Below are positions 1 to 8,471 of a stretch of DNA of 64,000 nt, in pieces. A program made the translations under genes and the position numbers. Position 1 is the stretch's first letter. The number at the start of each line of letters is the position of its first letter. The notes under the pieces were generated by a model. That model was given only the letters and a program-made list of their open reading frames with translations, did no database searches and had not been told where the DNA came from. The DNA is taken from contig NZ_JAKKFH010000061.1 of the NCBI RefSeq assembly GCF_022230925.1, positions 116,825 through 180,824 of the forward strand, in the 5' to 3' direction. The stretch is from Micromonospora alfalfae (lineage in GTDB: Bacteria; Actinomycetota; Actinomycetes; Mycobacteriales; Micromonosporaceae).

Positions 1-819
1 CTCGGCGTCGACGAGGAGGCGTCCCCGCACCGCGACGTGCTGGCCGACGCGGACGACCTGGGCGGCCTGCCGGTGGTCACCGCCGACCTGCACTCGGCGC
101 TCCCGGCGATCCTGGCCGGCATCCGGGCCGACGCCCCGCAGGCGCGGGTGGCGTACCTGCTCACCGACGGCGGGGCGCTGCCCGCCTGGTTCTCCCGCAC
201 CCTCGCCGGGCTACGGGCCGAACTGGCCGGCACGATCACCGTCGGGCAGGCGTTCGGCGGCGACCTGGAGGCCACCACCCTGCACGGCGGCCTGCTCGCG
301 GCCCGGTACGTGCTCCACGCGGACGTGGCGATCGTGGCTCAGGGACCGGGCAACCTGGGCACCGGAACCCGGTGGGGCTTCTCCGGCGTCGCCGTCGGCG
401 AGGCGGTCAACGCGATCGCCACGTTGGGCGGGAAGCCGGTCGGCTCGTTGCGCATCTCCGACGCCGATCCCCGCCCCCGACACCGGGGCGTGTCACACCA
501 CAGCCTCACCGCGTACGGCCGGGTGGCGCTCGCCCCGGCGGACCTGGTGGTGCCCGAGGACCTGGCGCCGTCCCTCGCGGCCGAGGTGCACACGGCGCTG
601 GCGCCCCTGGCGGCCCGGCACCGGATCGTCCGGGTGCTCACCGACGGTCTGGACGCCGCGCTGCGGGCCAGCGCCGTACCCCTGTCCACAATGGGCCGCG
701 GCCTCGACGCCGACCACGCGTACTTCCTGGCGGCAGCCGCCGCCGGCCGCCACGCCGCAACCCTCCTCCCCCTAACCAACCCCCACCCCGGGCCCCGGCC
801 CGACCCTGAGCCCGGTTGA
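1..819 (+). CDS. DUF3866 family protein, 5' end outside the window
   Basis: The reading frame is open from base 1, so at least part of the N-terminus lies upstream of the window; 272 residues are visible. The sequence matches my memory of the actinobacterial DUF3866 family: a glycine-rich central part (VAIVAQGPGNLGTGTRWGFS), a following GVAVGEAVNA segment and a RISDADPRPRHRGVSHHS stretch with several His and Arg residues that could form a ligand site. No signal peptide or membrane segment is visible. Function is not known for the family as far as I recall. It lies convergent to the short membrane protein and pafA, and its TGA stop sits inside the left arm of a long inverted repeat. The family assignment rests on recall of the motif, not on a search. 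Confidence 0.8.
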   Translation, partial: LGVDEEASPHRDVLADADDLGGLPVVTADLHSALPAILAGIRADAPQARVAYLLTDGGALPAWFSRTLAGLRAELAGTITVGQAFGGDLEATTLHGGLLAARYVLHADVAIVAQGPGNLGTGTRWGFSGVAVGEAVNAIATLGGKPVGSLRISDADPRPRHRGVSHHSLTAYGRVALAPADLVVPEDLAPSLAAEVHTALAPLAARHRIVRVLTDGLDAALRASAVPLSTMGRGLDADHAYFLAAAAAGRHAATLLPLTNPHPGPRPDPEPG

Positions 820-875
820 TCATGAAGTTATTGCCCGCCGCCTCGGCGTGTCATGGCAATAACTTCATGATCAAC
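815..875. repeat. Perfect 21-bp inverted repeat, dispersed family copy 1
   Basis: Left arm 815-835 begins GTTGATCATGAAGTTATTGC and is matched exactly in reverse complement by 855-875; the 19-nt centre (836-854) contains CTCGGCGTGTC. It covers the stop of the DUF3866 gene and faces the end of the 64-residue membrane protein, so it could act as a bidirectional terminator, although it has no T-tract. A diverged second copy with the same loop core lies at 29801-29863. Confidence 0.9.
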
Positions 876-919
876 GCGCGCTGCGGGTGGGGTGGGGCGC
901 CGGTGGGGGGTGGGGTGGG

Positions 920-1114
920 TTAGGCCAGGAAGATCAGGGCCAGCCAGCCGCCCACGATGAGCACCAGCGCCAGGGCCAGCACCCACGTCGGCACTGTGTA
1001 GTCACCGCGCCGGTTACGGTCGATCTCGGCGCGGATCTTCTCCCGCCGGCGTTCGACCCAGTTCTGCCGCTCGGTGCCGCGCTCGGAGCGGTCGGAAGGT
1101 CCAGAAGTCGTCAT
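920..1114 (-). CDS. Small single-pass membrane protein, 64 aa
   Basis: A 64-residue protein with a hydrophilic, Arg/Glu-rich N-terminal half (about residues 1-40, containing WVERRREKIRAEIDRNRRG) and one C-terminal transmembrane helix (about 43-63, VPTWVLALALVLIVGGWLAL). The arrangement suggests a tail-anchored protein with a cytoplasmic basic region. It follows pafA in the same direction at a distance of 79 bp. A TAAGCT hexamer (1124-1129, minus strand) ends 9 nt before the ATG, consistent with its own leaderless or near-leaderless promoter. Function is unknown. Length, hydropathy and codon bias make it a likely real gene. Confidence 0.75.
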   Translation of the reverse strand: MTTSGPSDRSERGTERQNWVERRREKIRAEIDRNRRGDYTVPTWVLALALVLIVGGWLALIFLA

Positions 1115-1193
1115 GGCGCGCTCAGCTTAACCGCTCGGTGCGCCGGGCTGACCGGCCCCGTCGGCGCAGCGCACCGACGGGGCCGGCAACCGG

Positions 1194-2552
1194 TCACATG
1201 CTGGCGATCAGCCGTTCCACCCGCTCGTCGTACGCTCGGAACGGATCCTTGCAGAGCACTGTGCGCTGCGCCTGGTCGTTGAGCTTCAGGTGCACCCAGT
1301 CGACGGTGAAGTCCCGGCGCTTCTCCTGGGCGTGCCGGATGAACTCGCCCCGCAGCCGGGCCCGGGTGGTCTGCGGCGGAGTCTCCTTGGCCTCGAAGAT
1401 CTCCGGGTCGGTGGCCACCCGGTCGACGTCGCCGCGGCGCTCCAGGAGCCCGTAGAGGCCCCGGCCACGGCGCACGTCGTGGTAGGCCAGGTCCATCTGC
1501 GCCACCCGGGGGTGCGACAGCGGCAGGTCGTGCTTGCGCTGGTAGCGCTCGATCAGCCGCAGCTTGCTGACCCAGTCGATCTCCCGGGAGACCGGCTCCA
1601 GGTCGCCGCTCTCCACCGCGTTGAGCACCCGGCCCCACAGCTCGACGACCCGCTTGGCGGCCTGGTCGCCGCCGCGTCGCTCGACGAACTCGGTGGCCTT
1701 GGCCAGGTATTCCTGCTGGATGTCCAGGGCGCTGACCTCCTTGCCGTTGGCCAACCGCACCTTGCGCCGGCCGGTGATGTCGTGCGACACCTCCCGGATG
1801 GCCCGGATCGGGTTCTCCAGGGACAGGTCGCGCATCACCACCCCGGCCTCGATCATCCGCAGCACGATGTCGGCGGTGCCGACCTTGAGCAGCGTGGTGA
1901 CCTCGTTCATGTTGGAGTCGCCGACGATCACATGCAGCCGCCGGTAGCGCTCGGCGTCAGCGTGCGGCTCGTCGCGGGTGTTGATGATCGGGCGGCTGCG
2001 GGTGGTCGCCGAGGAGACGCCCTCCCAGATGTGCTCGGCTCGCTGCGAGAGGCAGTAGACAGCGCCGCGCGGGGTTTGCAGGACCTTGCCGGCCCCGCAG
2101 ATCAACTGCCGGGTGACCAGGAACGGAATGAGCACGTCGGCGAGCCGGCCGAACTCGCCGTGCCGCGAGACAAGGTAGTTCTCGTGGCAGCCGTACGAGT
2201 TGCCGGCCGAATCGGTGTTGTTCTTGAACAGGTAGATCTCACCCGCGATGCCCTCGTCGTGCAGTCGCTTCTCCGCGTCGACGAGCAGCCCTTCCAGGAT
2301 CCGCTCGCCGGCCCGGTCGTGGGCGACGAGATCGGTCACCGAGTCGCACTCCGGTGTCGCGTACTCCGGATGCGACCCGACGTCCAGGTAGAGCCGGGCC
2401 CCATTGCGCAGGAAGACATTGCTCGACCGGCCCCAGGACACCACGCGACGGAACAGATACCGCGCGACCTCGTCCGGGGACAGCCGCCGCTGCCCGCGAT
2501 AGGTGCAGGTGACGCCGTACTCGGTCTCGAGGCCGAAGATTCGCCGCTCCAT
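1194..2552 (-). CDS. pafA: Pup--protein ligase PafA
   Basis: PafA is the only known Pup ligase: it joins the C-terminal glutamate of deamidated Pup to substrate lysines using ATP, marking proteins for the bacterial proteasome. The 452 residues match the family length. Visible features are the glutamine-synthetase-like start MERRIFGLETEYGVT with Glu9, the segment RLYLDVGSHPEYATPE in which Asp57 sits at the position of the mycobacterial catalytic base, the YLFKNNTDSAGNSYG nucleotide-site stretch and NTRDEPHADAERYRRLHVI. The paralogue dop lies 11 kb away. A TAATGT hexamer ends 6 nt before the ATG, so pafA appears to have its own leaderless promoter in the 68-bp gap after rmlC. Confidence 0.98.
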   Translation of the reverse strand: MERRIFGLETEYGVTCTYRGQRRLSPDEVARYLFRRVVSWGRSSNVFLRNGARLYLDVGSHPEYATPECDSVTDLVAHDRAGERILEGLLVDAEKRLHDEGIAGEIYLFKNNTDSAGNSYGCHENYLVSRHGEFGRLADVLIPFLVTRQLICGAGKVLQTPRGAVYCLSQRAEHIWEGVSSATTRSRPIINTRDEPHADAERYRRLHVIVGDSNMNEVTTLLKVGTADIVLRMIEAGVVMRDLSLENPIRAIREVSHDITGRRKVRLANGKEVSALDIQQEYLAKATEFVERRGGDQAAKRVVELWGRVLNAVESGDLEPVSREIDWVSKLRLIERYQRKHDLPLSHPRVAQMDLAYHDVRRGRGLYGLLERRGDVDRVATDPEIFEAKETPPQTTRARLRGEFIRHAQEKRRDFTVDWVHLKLNDQAQRTVLCKDPFRAYDERVERLIASM

Positions 2553-2558
2553 GGTGTG

Positions 2559-2564
2559 ACATTA
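2559..2564 (-). promoter_or_regulatory. Candidate pafA -10 element (leaderless)
   Basis: Minus-strand TAATGT followed by only CACACC before the pafA ATG; no Shine-Dalgarno-like sequence lies between. A transcript starting at or next to the ATG is inferred. Confidence 0.5.
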
Positions 2565-2620
2565 GCCGCCCGGAGGCCCGGTTCGTCACTGTCAGACCAC
2601 AGGTCGTGCCCCGAGCGCTG

Positions 2621-3244
2621 TCACATACCGGTTGAGTGCGACATTCCGTCCGGACCGAGGCTCGCCACGAACCGCCGGCAGCTGTCGTACTCCGGAAGCA
2701 GGCCCCGCTCGCGGGCCTGCGCCAGAGTCGGCGCCGCGTCGTCGCGGGCGGACAGCAGTGGAACGTCGGCGGGCCACTCGATGCCCAACTCCTCGTCCAG
2801 CGGGTGCACCGCGTGCTCGCCGGTCGGGTTGTAGGTGGCCGAGCAGAGATAGCTCAACGTCGCGTCGTCGGTCAACGCGCAGAACCCGTGCCCCAGCCCC
2901 TCGCTGAGGTAGACCGCCCGACGGTCGGTGTCGTCCAGTCGGACGCCCTCCCAACGACCGAAGGTCGGCGAGCCCACCCGCAGGTCCACGATCACGTCGA
3001 GGACCGCGCCCCGCACACAGGTGACGTACTTGGCCTGCCCGGGCGGCACGTCGGCGAAGTGAACGCCGCGCACCACGCCACGCGCGGAGACCGACAGGTT
3101 GGCCTGGGCCAGTCGCAGCGGATGCCCCACCACCTCGGCGAGCTTGTCGAAGCGGTACCACTCCATGAACATGCCACGCGGGTCGCCGTGCTGCTGGGGG
3201 GTGATCTCCCAGGCACCCTCGATGCTCAGCTCCCGGATCTTCAC
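2621..3244 (-). CDS. rmlC: dTDP-4-dehydrorhamnose 3,5-epimerase RmlC
   Basis: Catalyses the double epimerisation of dTDP-4-keto-6-deoxyglucose, third step of dTDP-L-rhamnose synthesis. The 207-residue protein shows the cupin core of the family: QANLSVSARGVVRGVHFADV with the catalytic His, AKYVTCVRGAVLDVIVDLRVGSPTFG, and YLSEGLGHGFCAL. The GTG at 3244 is chosen because the RmlC family begins at about this residue, a GAGGGG sequence lies upstream, and the codon overlaps the rmlA stop as GTGA, a sign of translational coupling. A longer in-frame N-terminal extension is possible but is low-complexity Arg/Ala-rich sequence overlapping rmlA and is rejected. Confidence 0.95.
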   Translation of the reverse strand: MKIRELSIEGAWEITPQQHGDPRGMFMEWYRFDKLAEVVGHPLRLAQANLSVSARGVVRGVHFADVPPGQAKYVTCVRGAVLDVIVDLRVGSPTFGRWEGVRLDDTDRRAVYLSEGLGHGFCALTDDATLSYLCSATYNPTGEHAVHPLDEELGIEWPADVPLLSARDDAAPTLAQARERGLLPEYDSCRRFVASLGPDGMSHSTGM

Positions 3245-4131
3245 CAGGAACCCCCCTCGTCGCCGGCCTGGTCGTCGAGCAGACCGAGCAGGTAGTCGCC
3301 GTAACCGCTCTTGGTCAGCGGCTCGGCGAGCGCGCGCAGCTGCGCGTCGTCGATCAGGCCAGCCCTCCAGGCGACCTCCTCGACGCAACCGATCTTGAGA
3401 CCCTGCCGCTCCTCGACCACCCGGACGAACTCGGCGGCCTGCATCATCGAGGTGAACGTGCCGGTGTCCAGCCAGGCGGTGCCCCGATCCAGCACCGTCA
3501 CCGCCAGCTCGCCGGTCTCCCGGTACACCTCGTTGACCGCCGTGATCTCCAGCTCGCCGCGGGCGCTCGGGGTGAGCTTGCGGGCGATGTCCACCACCCG
3601 GTTGTCATAGAAGTAGAGGCCGGGCACCGCGTAGCGGGACTTCGGGCGGGCCGGCTTCTCCTCGATCGAGAGCACCCGACCATCGGCGTCGAAGTCGACC
3701 ACGCCGTACTCCTGCGGGTTGGCCACCTGATAGGCGAAGACCCGCCCACCGACCGGGTCACGGTGGTCGGCGAGCTGCCGACCCAGACCCACTCCGTGGA
3801 AGATGTTGTCGCCGAGGACCAACGCCACCGACTCGGTGCCGATGAAGTCCGCGCCGAGGATGAACGCCTGCGCGATGCCCTCCGGACGCTCCTGGCTGAC
3901 GTACTCAAGCCGCAGCCCGAACTGGCTGCCGTCGCCCAGCAGCCGACGGAACTGGTCCTGGTCCTCCGGAGTCGTGATCACCAGGATCTCCCGGACCCCG
4001 GACATCACCAGGGTGGAGAGCGGGTAATAGATCATCGGCTTGTCGAAGACCGGCATCAGCTGCTTCGAGACCGCCCGGGTGATCGGCCAGAGCCGGGACC
4101 CGGTGCCGCCGGCAAGTAGGATTCCGCGCAT
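3241..4131 (-). CDS. rmlA: Glucose-1-phosphate thymidylyltransferase RmlA
   Basis: Activates glucose-1-phosphate with dTTP, the first step towards dTDP-L-rhamnose. At 296 residues it has the family length. The N-terminal nucleotide-binding loop LLAGGTGSRLWPIT, the VSKQLMPVFDKPMIYYPLS segment, ALVLGDNIFHG with the metal-binding Asp, and VDFDADGRVLSIEEKPARPKS are all present, as is the C-terminal DTGTF motif. The gene diverges from rmlB and overlaps rmlC by 4 bp (GTGA). A TAGGCT hexamer ends 6 nt upstream of the ATG, suggesting a leaderless message. Confidence 0.97.
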   Translation of the reverse strand: MRGILLAGGTGSRLWPITRAVSKQLMPVFDKPMIYYPLSTLVMSGVREILVITTPEDQDQFRRLLGDGSQFGLRLEYVSQERPEGIAQAFILGADFIGTESVALVLGDNIFHGVGLGRQLADHRDPVGGRVFAYQVANPQEYGVVDFDADGRVLSIEEKPARPKSRYAVPGLYFYDNRVVDIARKLTPSARGELEITAVNEVYRETGELAVTVLDRGTAWLDTGTFTSMMQAAEFVRVVEERQGLKIGCVEEVAWRAGLIDDAQLRALAEPLTKSGYGDYLLGLLDDQAGDEGGSW

Positions 4132-4216
4132 CGGGGAAGCCTAGCCGCACCCGGACCCGTTGCGCGGGGGTCGGATACCAGGGGCCGCGCCACCCGTCGC
4201 GTATACTTCCGGACCC
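4132..4216. promoter_or_regulatory. Divergent rmlA/rmlB promoter region
   Basis: The 85-bp gap holds a -10-like TAGGCT on the minus strand (4138-4143), 6 nt before rmlA, and TATACT on the plus strand (4202-4207), 9 nt before the rmlB GTG. Neither start has a clear ribosome binding site, so both messages look leaderless. No convincing -35 hexamers are seen. Confidence 0.55.
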
Positions 4217-5218
4217 GTGAGGATCCTCGTCACCGGCGGAGCCGGATTCATCGGGTCGGAGTACGTTCGCCTGCTGCTGGGCAAGCCCCTCGGCAGTGCG
4301 GACAGTGTGCCGCCGCTCGAGCCGGCCGTCGTGACCGTGCTGGACAAGCTGACCTACTCGGGCAACCTGGCCAACCTTGAGCCGGTCCGCAACGACCCGC
4401 GGCTGCGGTTCGTGCAGGGCGACATCTGCGACCCGGCGGTGGTCGACACCGTGGTGGCCGAGCACGACGTGATCGTGCACTTCGCCGCCGAGTCACACGT
4501 CGACCGTTCGATCGCCGGCGCCGCGCCGTTCGTCACCACGAACGTGCTGGGCACCCAGACGCTGCTCGACGCGGCGCTGCGCCACGGCACCAGCCGGTTC
4601 GTGCACGTCTCCACCGACGAGGTCTACGGCTCGATCGACGAGGGCTCCTGGACCGAGACCTGGCCACTCGCGCCCAACTCGCCGTACTCGGCCTCCAAGG
4701 CCGGCTCCGACCTGCTCGCGCTGTCGTACCACCGCACCCACGGCATGGACGTGGTCGTCACCCGCTGCTCCAACAACTACGGCCCGTACCAGTTCCCCGA
4801 GAAGGTCATCCCGCTGTTCGTCAGCAACCTGCTCGACGGTGGCACCGTCCCCCTCTACGGCGACGGCGGCAACATCCGGGACTGGCTGCACGTGCACGAC
4901 CACTGCCGGGGCATCGCCCTCGTCCAGCAGAAGGGCCGCGCCGGTGAGGTCTACAACATCGGCGGCGGCACCGAGTTGACCAACAAGGAACTCACCGGTC
5001 TGCTCCTGGACGCCTGCGGCGCCGGGTGGGACCGGGTCGTCCCGGTCACCGACCGCAAGGGCCACGACCGCCGGTACTCCCTCGACATCACCAAGATCAG
5101 CGAAGAGCTCGGCTACCACCCCAGCATCACCCTCGACCAGGGCCTCGCTGACACCGTCCGCTGGTACCGGGACAACCGCAACTGGTGGGAACCCCTCAAG
5201 TCCGCGCCGACCGCATGA
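4217..5218 (+). CDS. rmlB: dTDP-glucose 4,6-dehydratase RmlB
   Basis: NAD-dependent SDR enzyme converting dTDP-glucose to dTDP-4-keto-6-deoxyglucose, the second step of rhamnose-donor synthesis. The 333-residue product starts VRILVTGGAGFIGSEYVR (Rossmann loop) and contains VHFAAESHVDRS, HVSTDEVYGS with the active-site Thr-Asp-Glu, the catalytic YSASK motif in SPYSASKAGSD, and TRCSNNYGPYQFPEKVIPLF, all family hallmarks. The GTG at 4217 is chosen because it places the Rossmann motif at the N-terminus and lies 9 nt after TATACT; an upstream in-frame ATG would add 19 unrelated residues. First gene of a six-gene overlapping operon. Confidence 0.97.
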   Translation: MRILVTGGAGFIGSEYVRLLLGKPLGSADSVPPLEPAVVTVLDKLTYSGNLANLEPVRNDPRLRFVQGDICDPAVVDTVVAEHDVIVHFAAESHVDRSIAGAAPFVTTNVLGTQTLLDAALRHGTSRFVHVSTDEVYGSIDEGSWTETWPLAPNSPYSASKAGSDLLALSYHRTHGMDVVVTRCSNNYGPYQFPEKVIPLFVSNLLDGGTVPLYGDGGNIRDWLHVHDHCRGIALVQQKGRAGEVYNIGGGTELTNKELTGLLLDACGAGWDRVVPVTDRKGHDRRYSLDITKISEELGYHPSITLDQGLADTVRWYRDNRNWWEPLKSAPTA

Positions 5219-6102
5219 CCCGACTCCTCGTCACCGGCGCGGGCGGGATGCTCGGCCGGGACCTGGTCACCGTGCTGGGTGCACGGCCCGACCTCAAGGT
5301 GACCGCCGCCACCCGCGCCGACCTGGACGTCACCGACAGCGCGGCGGTCCACGCCGCCGTCGCCGGGCACGACCTCGTGATCAACGCGGCCGCGTGGACA
5401 AACGTCGACGCCGCCGAGGCCGACGAGGCGGCGGCGACCGCCGTCAACGGCCACGGCGTGGCCAACCTGGCCGCGGCGTGCGCCACCGACGGAACCCGGC
5501 TCATCCAGGTCTCCACCGACTACGTCCTGGCCGGCAACGCGGACACCCCGTACCCGGAGGACGCGCCCACCGCGCCGGTCAACGCCTACGGCCGCGGCAA
5601 GCTGGTCGGCGAAGAGGCCGTCGCGCGGCTGCTACCTGACACCGGGTACGTCGTGCGCACCGCCTGGCTCTACGGCGCGCACGGCCCGAACTTCGTGGCC
5701 ACCATGCTCCGACTCGCCACCCAGCGCGAACACCTCGACGTGGTCGACGACCAACACGGCCAACCCACCTGGTCGTACGCGCTCGCCGAGCGGCTCGTCG
5801 CGCTCGCCGACGCGGCGCTGGCCGGTCACGCCACGCCCGGCGTCTACCACGGCACCTGCGCCGGGCAGACCACCTGGTACGGGTTGGCCCGCGCCGCGTT
5901 TTCGCTGGCCGGACTGGATCCGGATCGGATCCGACCCACCACCAGCGACCGGTATCCGCGTCCCGCCCCACGGCCTGCGTACAGTGTGCTAGGGCACAGC
6001 CGCTGGGCAGCCGTGGGTCTGCCTCCGCTTCCAGACTGGCACAGCGCCCTGGTTGACGCGTTCCACTCCCCCGCTCCACCCGCCCCGTGGAAGGTCGCAT
6101 GA
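5215..6102 (+). CDS. rmlD: dTDP-4-dehydrorhamnose reductase RmlD
   Basis: Final step of dTDP-L-rhamnose synthesis, reduction of the 4-keto group with NAD(P)H. The 295-residue protein has the N-terminal MTRLLVTGAGGMLGRDLVTV Rossmann loop, LVINAAAWTNVDAAEADE, QVSTDYVLAGN and the catalytic Tyr/Lys of NAYGRGKLVGE. The ATG overlaps the rmlB stop as ATGA, so the two are probably coupled. With rmlA, rmlB and rmlC the complete four-enzyme pathway is present in one locus. Confidence 0.96.
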   Translation: MTRLLVTGAGGMLGRDLVTVLGARPDLKVTAATRADLDVTDSAAVHAAVAGHDLVINAAAWTNVDAAEADEAAATAVNGHGVANLAAACATDGTRLIQVSTDYVLAGNADTPYPEDAPTAPVNAYGRGKLVGEEAVARLLPDTGYVVRTAWLYGAHGPNFVATMLRLATQREHLDVVDDQHGQPTWSYALAERLVALADAALAGHATPGVYHGTCAGQTTWYGLARAAFSLAGLDPDRIRPTTSDRYPRPAPRPAYSVLGHSRWAAVGLPPLPDWHSALVDAFHSPAPPAPWKVA

Positions 6103-6470
6103 AGCTCACCCTCGTCACCGGTCTGACCGGCCTGCTGCTCCTCGGCACCATCGTCGAGCTGTTGCGCCGCCGTCAGCTGCGCGAGAAGTACGGCATGCTC
6201 TGGCTCGCCGTACTGATCATCGTGATTCCGCTGTCCCTTTTCCCCCGGCTGCTCGACAACGTCGCCGAACTCCTCGGCGTCGCCTCCGGTGTCAGCCTGG
6301 TGCTCTTCCTTGGCATCGTCTTCCTGCTGCTGGTGTGCGTACACCTCAGCTGGGAGGTCAGCGCCCTGGAAGAAGAGACCCGCACCCTGGCCGAAGATTT
6401 CGCCCTGCTCCGCGCCCAGATCGACGCGGACCGGGCAGCCCGAGACGAACTGGTGTCGACCGATGGTTAA
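6099..6470 (+). CDS. DUF2304 small membrane protein
   Basis: A 123-residue protein with three predicted hydrophobic helices (about residues 1-18, 33-50 and 62-85) and a charged C-terminal tail (EEETRTLAEDFALLRAQIDADRAARDEL) likely to form a cytoplasmic coiled coil. It matches DUF2304, a family that commonly sits next to DPM1-type GT2 glycosyltransferases, as it does here. It overlaps rmlD by 4 bp and the next GT2 gene by 8 bp. A role as membrane partner of the glycosyltransferase is inferred from context. Confidence 0.88.
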   Translation: MKLTLVTGLTGLLLLGTIVELLRRRQLREKYGMLWLAVLIIVIPLSLFPRLLDNVAELLGVASGVSLVLFLGIVFLLLVCVHLSWEVSALEEETRTLAEDFALLRAQIDADRAARDELVSTDG

Positions 6471-7164
6471 CGGCAAGCGCACACTGATCATCATCCCGGC
6501 TCTCAACGAGTCGGGCTCGATCGCCGACGTCGTCGGCGAGGTCCGTGGCGAACTGCCCGGCGTCGACGTGCTCGTCGTCGACGACGGCTCCACCGATCGC
6601 ACCGCTGCCGTCGCCGCCGCCGCTGGCGCCCTGGTCGCCAAACTGCCGTACAACCTCGGCGTCGGTGGGGCCATGCGCCTCGGCTACCGCTACGCCCGTG
6701 ACAACGGCTACGAGGTCGCCATCCAGATCGACGCCGACGGCCAGCACGACCCCCGGTACGTGCCGAAGCTCGTCGACCTGCTCGATGACAACGACCTCGT
6801 CATCGGCGCGCGCTTCGCCGGTGAGGGCGACTACAACGTCCGCGGCCCCCGCCGCTGGGCGATGGTGATGCTCTCCGCCGTGCTGTCCCGGGTCGCCCGC
6901 ACCAAGCTCACCGACACCACCTCCGGCTTCCGGGCCGCCAACCGGCGGGTCATCGAGATGTTCGCCGCCTGGTACCCGGCCGAGTACCTCGGCGACACTG
7001 TGGAGACCCTCGTGCACACCGCCCGCCGCGGCTACCGCATCCGCCAGGTGCCGGTCGCCATGCGCAAGCGGATGGCGGGCACACCCAGCCACTCCCCCGC
7101 CAAGGCGATGGTCTACCTCGGCCGCGCGTTCGCCGTTCTCACGCTGGCGCTCATCCGCCGGTGA
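6463..7164 (+). CDS. Family 2 glycosyltransferase, polyprenol-phosphate type
   Basis: A 233-residue cytoplasmic GT-A fold enzyme. It shows TLIIIPALNESGSIADVV, VLVVDDGSTDRTAAV, the metal/nucleotide motif QIDADGQHDP and FRAANRRVIEMF, as in dolichol/polyprenol-phosphate sugar synthases. The start is the ATG at 6463, which overlaps the end of the DUF2304 gene. By family precedent it transfers a sugar from a nucleotide donor to undecaprenyl or decaprenyl phosphate; the particular sugar cannot be read from sequence. The operon suggests participation in a rhamnose-containing envelope glycan. Confidence 0.9.
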   Translation: MVNGKRTLIIIPALNESGSIADVVGEVRGELPGVDVLVVDDGSTDRTAAVAAAAGALVAKLPYNLGVGGAMRLGYRYARDNGYEVAIQIDADGQHDPRYVPKLVDLLDDNDLVIGARFAGEGDYNVRGPRRWAMVMLSAVLSRVARTKLTDTTSGFRAANRRVIEMFAAWYPAEYLGDTVETLVHTARRGYRIRQVPVAMRKRMAGTPSHSPAKAMVYLGRAFAVLTLALIRR

Positions 7165-8471
7165 TCCGACGGCTACTGAGCCTGGTCCCGCCCGGCACCG
7201 TCGCTGTCGGTGCCGGGCTGGCCCTTCTCGGGCTCGCCTCCTACGTTCACCTCGCCGTCGCCGGCCACAGCCTCAGCCAGGCCGACTACTCGTCCCTGTC
7301 GGTGCTCTGGTCGATCGTGTTCACCCTCGGCATCGGCGTGTTCATGCCGATCGAGCAGGAGGTCGCCCGGGTCGTCGCCGCCCGACACAGCCAGGGGCTG
7401 CCCCCCGGGCCGGTACTGGCCCGCGGCGTCACCGTCGCCGCCGTGATGCTCGCGGTGCTGGTGTTGGCCGTCACCATCGGTCGTCAACCGCTCGCCGACA
7501 AGCTCTTCGCCGGTGACGGCAACCTGGTCACAGTGCTGATCGGCGCACTCGCCGCGATGGCCGTCGCCTACGCCACCCGCGGTGTCCTCTCCGGCCTGCA
7601 ACTGTTCCCCTGGTACGGCGCCCAACTCGGGATCGACGGCGGCCTGCGGATCATCATGGTCGCCCTGCTCGGGCTGGCCGGAGTGACGTCGCCCGTCTGG
7701 TACGGGCTCGTGCTCGTCGCCGCCCCGCTGGTCAGCGTCCTACTCACAGTGCCACCGGTGCTGCGCGCCATCGGCGGAGGCCCCCCGGTGGCCTGGGCGA
7801 CCCTGCTGCGTGGCCTCGGCCTGCTCACCGCCTCCAGCCTGCTCTCGCAGGTGGTGGTGAACATCGGCGTGATCAACGTGCAGCTGCTCGCGCCCTCCGA
7901 CGCGGCAGCCGCCGGCGCACTACTCTCCGCCCTCGTGCTGGTCCGCATCCCCCTGTTCGTCTTCGGCTCCCTACAGGCGTCACTGCTGCCCGGCCTGGCC
8001 ACCACCGCCACCACCGGCGACCAGGCCGGCTTCCACAGCCTGCTGCGCCGGGCGCTCGGCATCGTCACCGCGCTCGGCCTCACCGGCGCCCTCGGCGCCG
8101 TGCTGCTCGGCCCATGGCTGGTCGGCACCCTCTTCGACGCACCAGGCGTTCTCGGCCACGGCGACTTTGCCTGGTTGGCTGCCGCCACGCTCGCCTACCT
8201 GTGGGCGATGGTGCTCGGCCAGGCACTGCTCGCCCTCGACCGGCACCGCGCCCAGGCCCTCGCCTGGACCGCCGGCGTCGCCGCCCTGATCGCCGTGACG
8301 CTGATCCCGGCTCCGGTCACCCTGCGCGTCGAACTGGCGTACACCATCGGCTCCGTCATAGTGGCCGCCACCATGGCGATGCTGCTGCGCGGCGGCGTCC
8401 GCCGACCCACCACCCCCACCCGGCCGCTCGCCGAGGCCGTCGCCCCTGCCGCATCCGGAGGCATCCGATGA
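7161..8471 (+). CDS. Flippase-like polytopic membrane protein
   Basis: A 436-residue very hydrophobic protein with about 12 predicted transmembrane helices; the pattern and the beginning (LGLASYVHLAVAGHSLSQADYSSLSVLW) resemble the MATE/MVF superfamily of polysaccharide exporters (Wzx-like, DUF-level similarity). The GTG start overlaps the GT2 stop as GTGA. Its position between two glycosyltransferases and behind rmlBD suggests that it moves a lipid-linked rhamnose-containing glycan across the membrane. No substrate-specific residue can be named, so the flippase role is inferred from topology and context. Confidence 0.8.
   Translation: MIRRLLSLVPPGTVAVGAGLALLGLASYVHLAVAGHSLSQADYSSLSVLWSIVFTLGIGVFMPIEQEVARVVAARHSQGLPPGPVLARGVTVAAVMLAVLVLAVTIGRQPLADKLFAGDGNLVTVLIGALAAMAVAYATRGVLSGLQLFPWYGAQLGIDGGLRIIMVALLGLAGVTSPVWYGLVLVAAPLVSVLLTVPPVLRAIGGGPPVAWATLLRGLGLLTASSLLSQVVVNIGVINVQLLAPSDAAAAGALLSALVLVRIPLFVFGSLQASLLPGLATTATTGDQAGFHSLLRRALGIVTALGLTGALGAVLLGPWLVGTLFDAPGVLGHGDFAWLAAATLAYLWAMVLGQALLALDRHRAQALAWTAGVAALIAVTLIPAPVTLRVELAYTIGSVIVAATMAMLLRGGVRRPTTPTRPLAEAVAPAASGGIR

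Noticed and set aside
1290..2834. A 514-codon open frame antisense to pafA
   Set aside because: Composition is that of a GC-rich shadow frame; pafA is certain and the frame has no recognisable domain.
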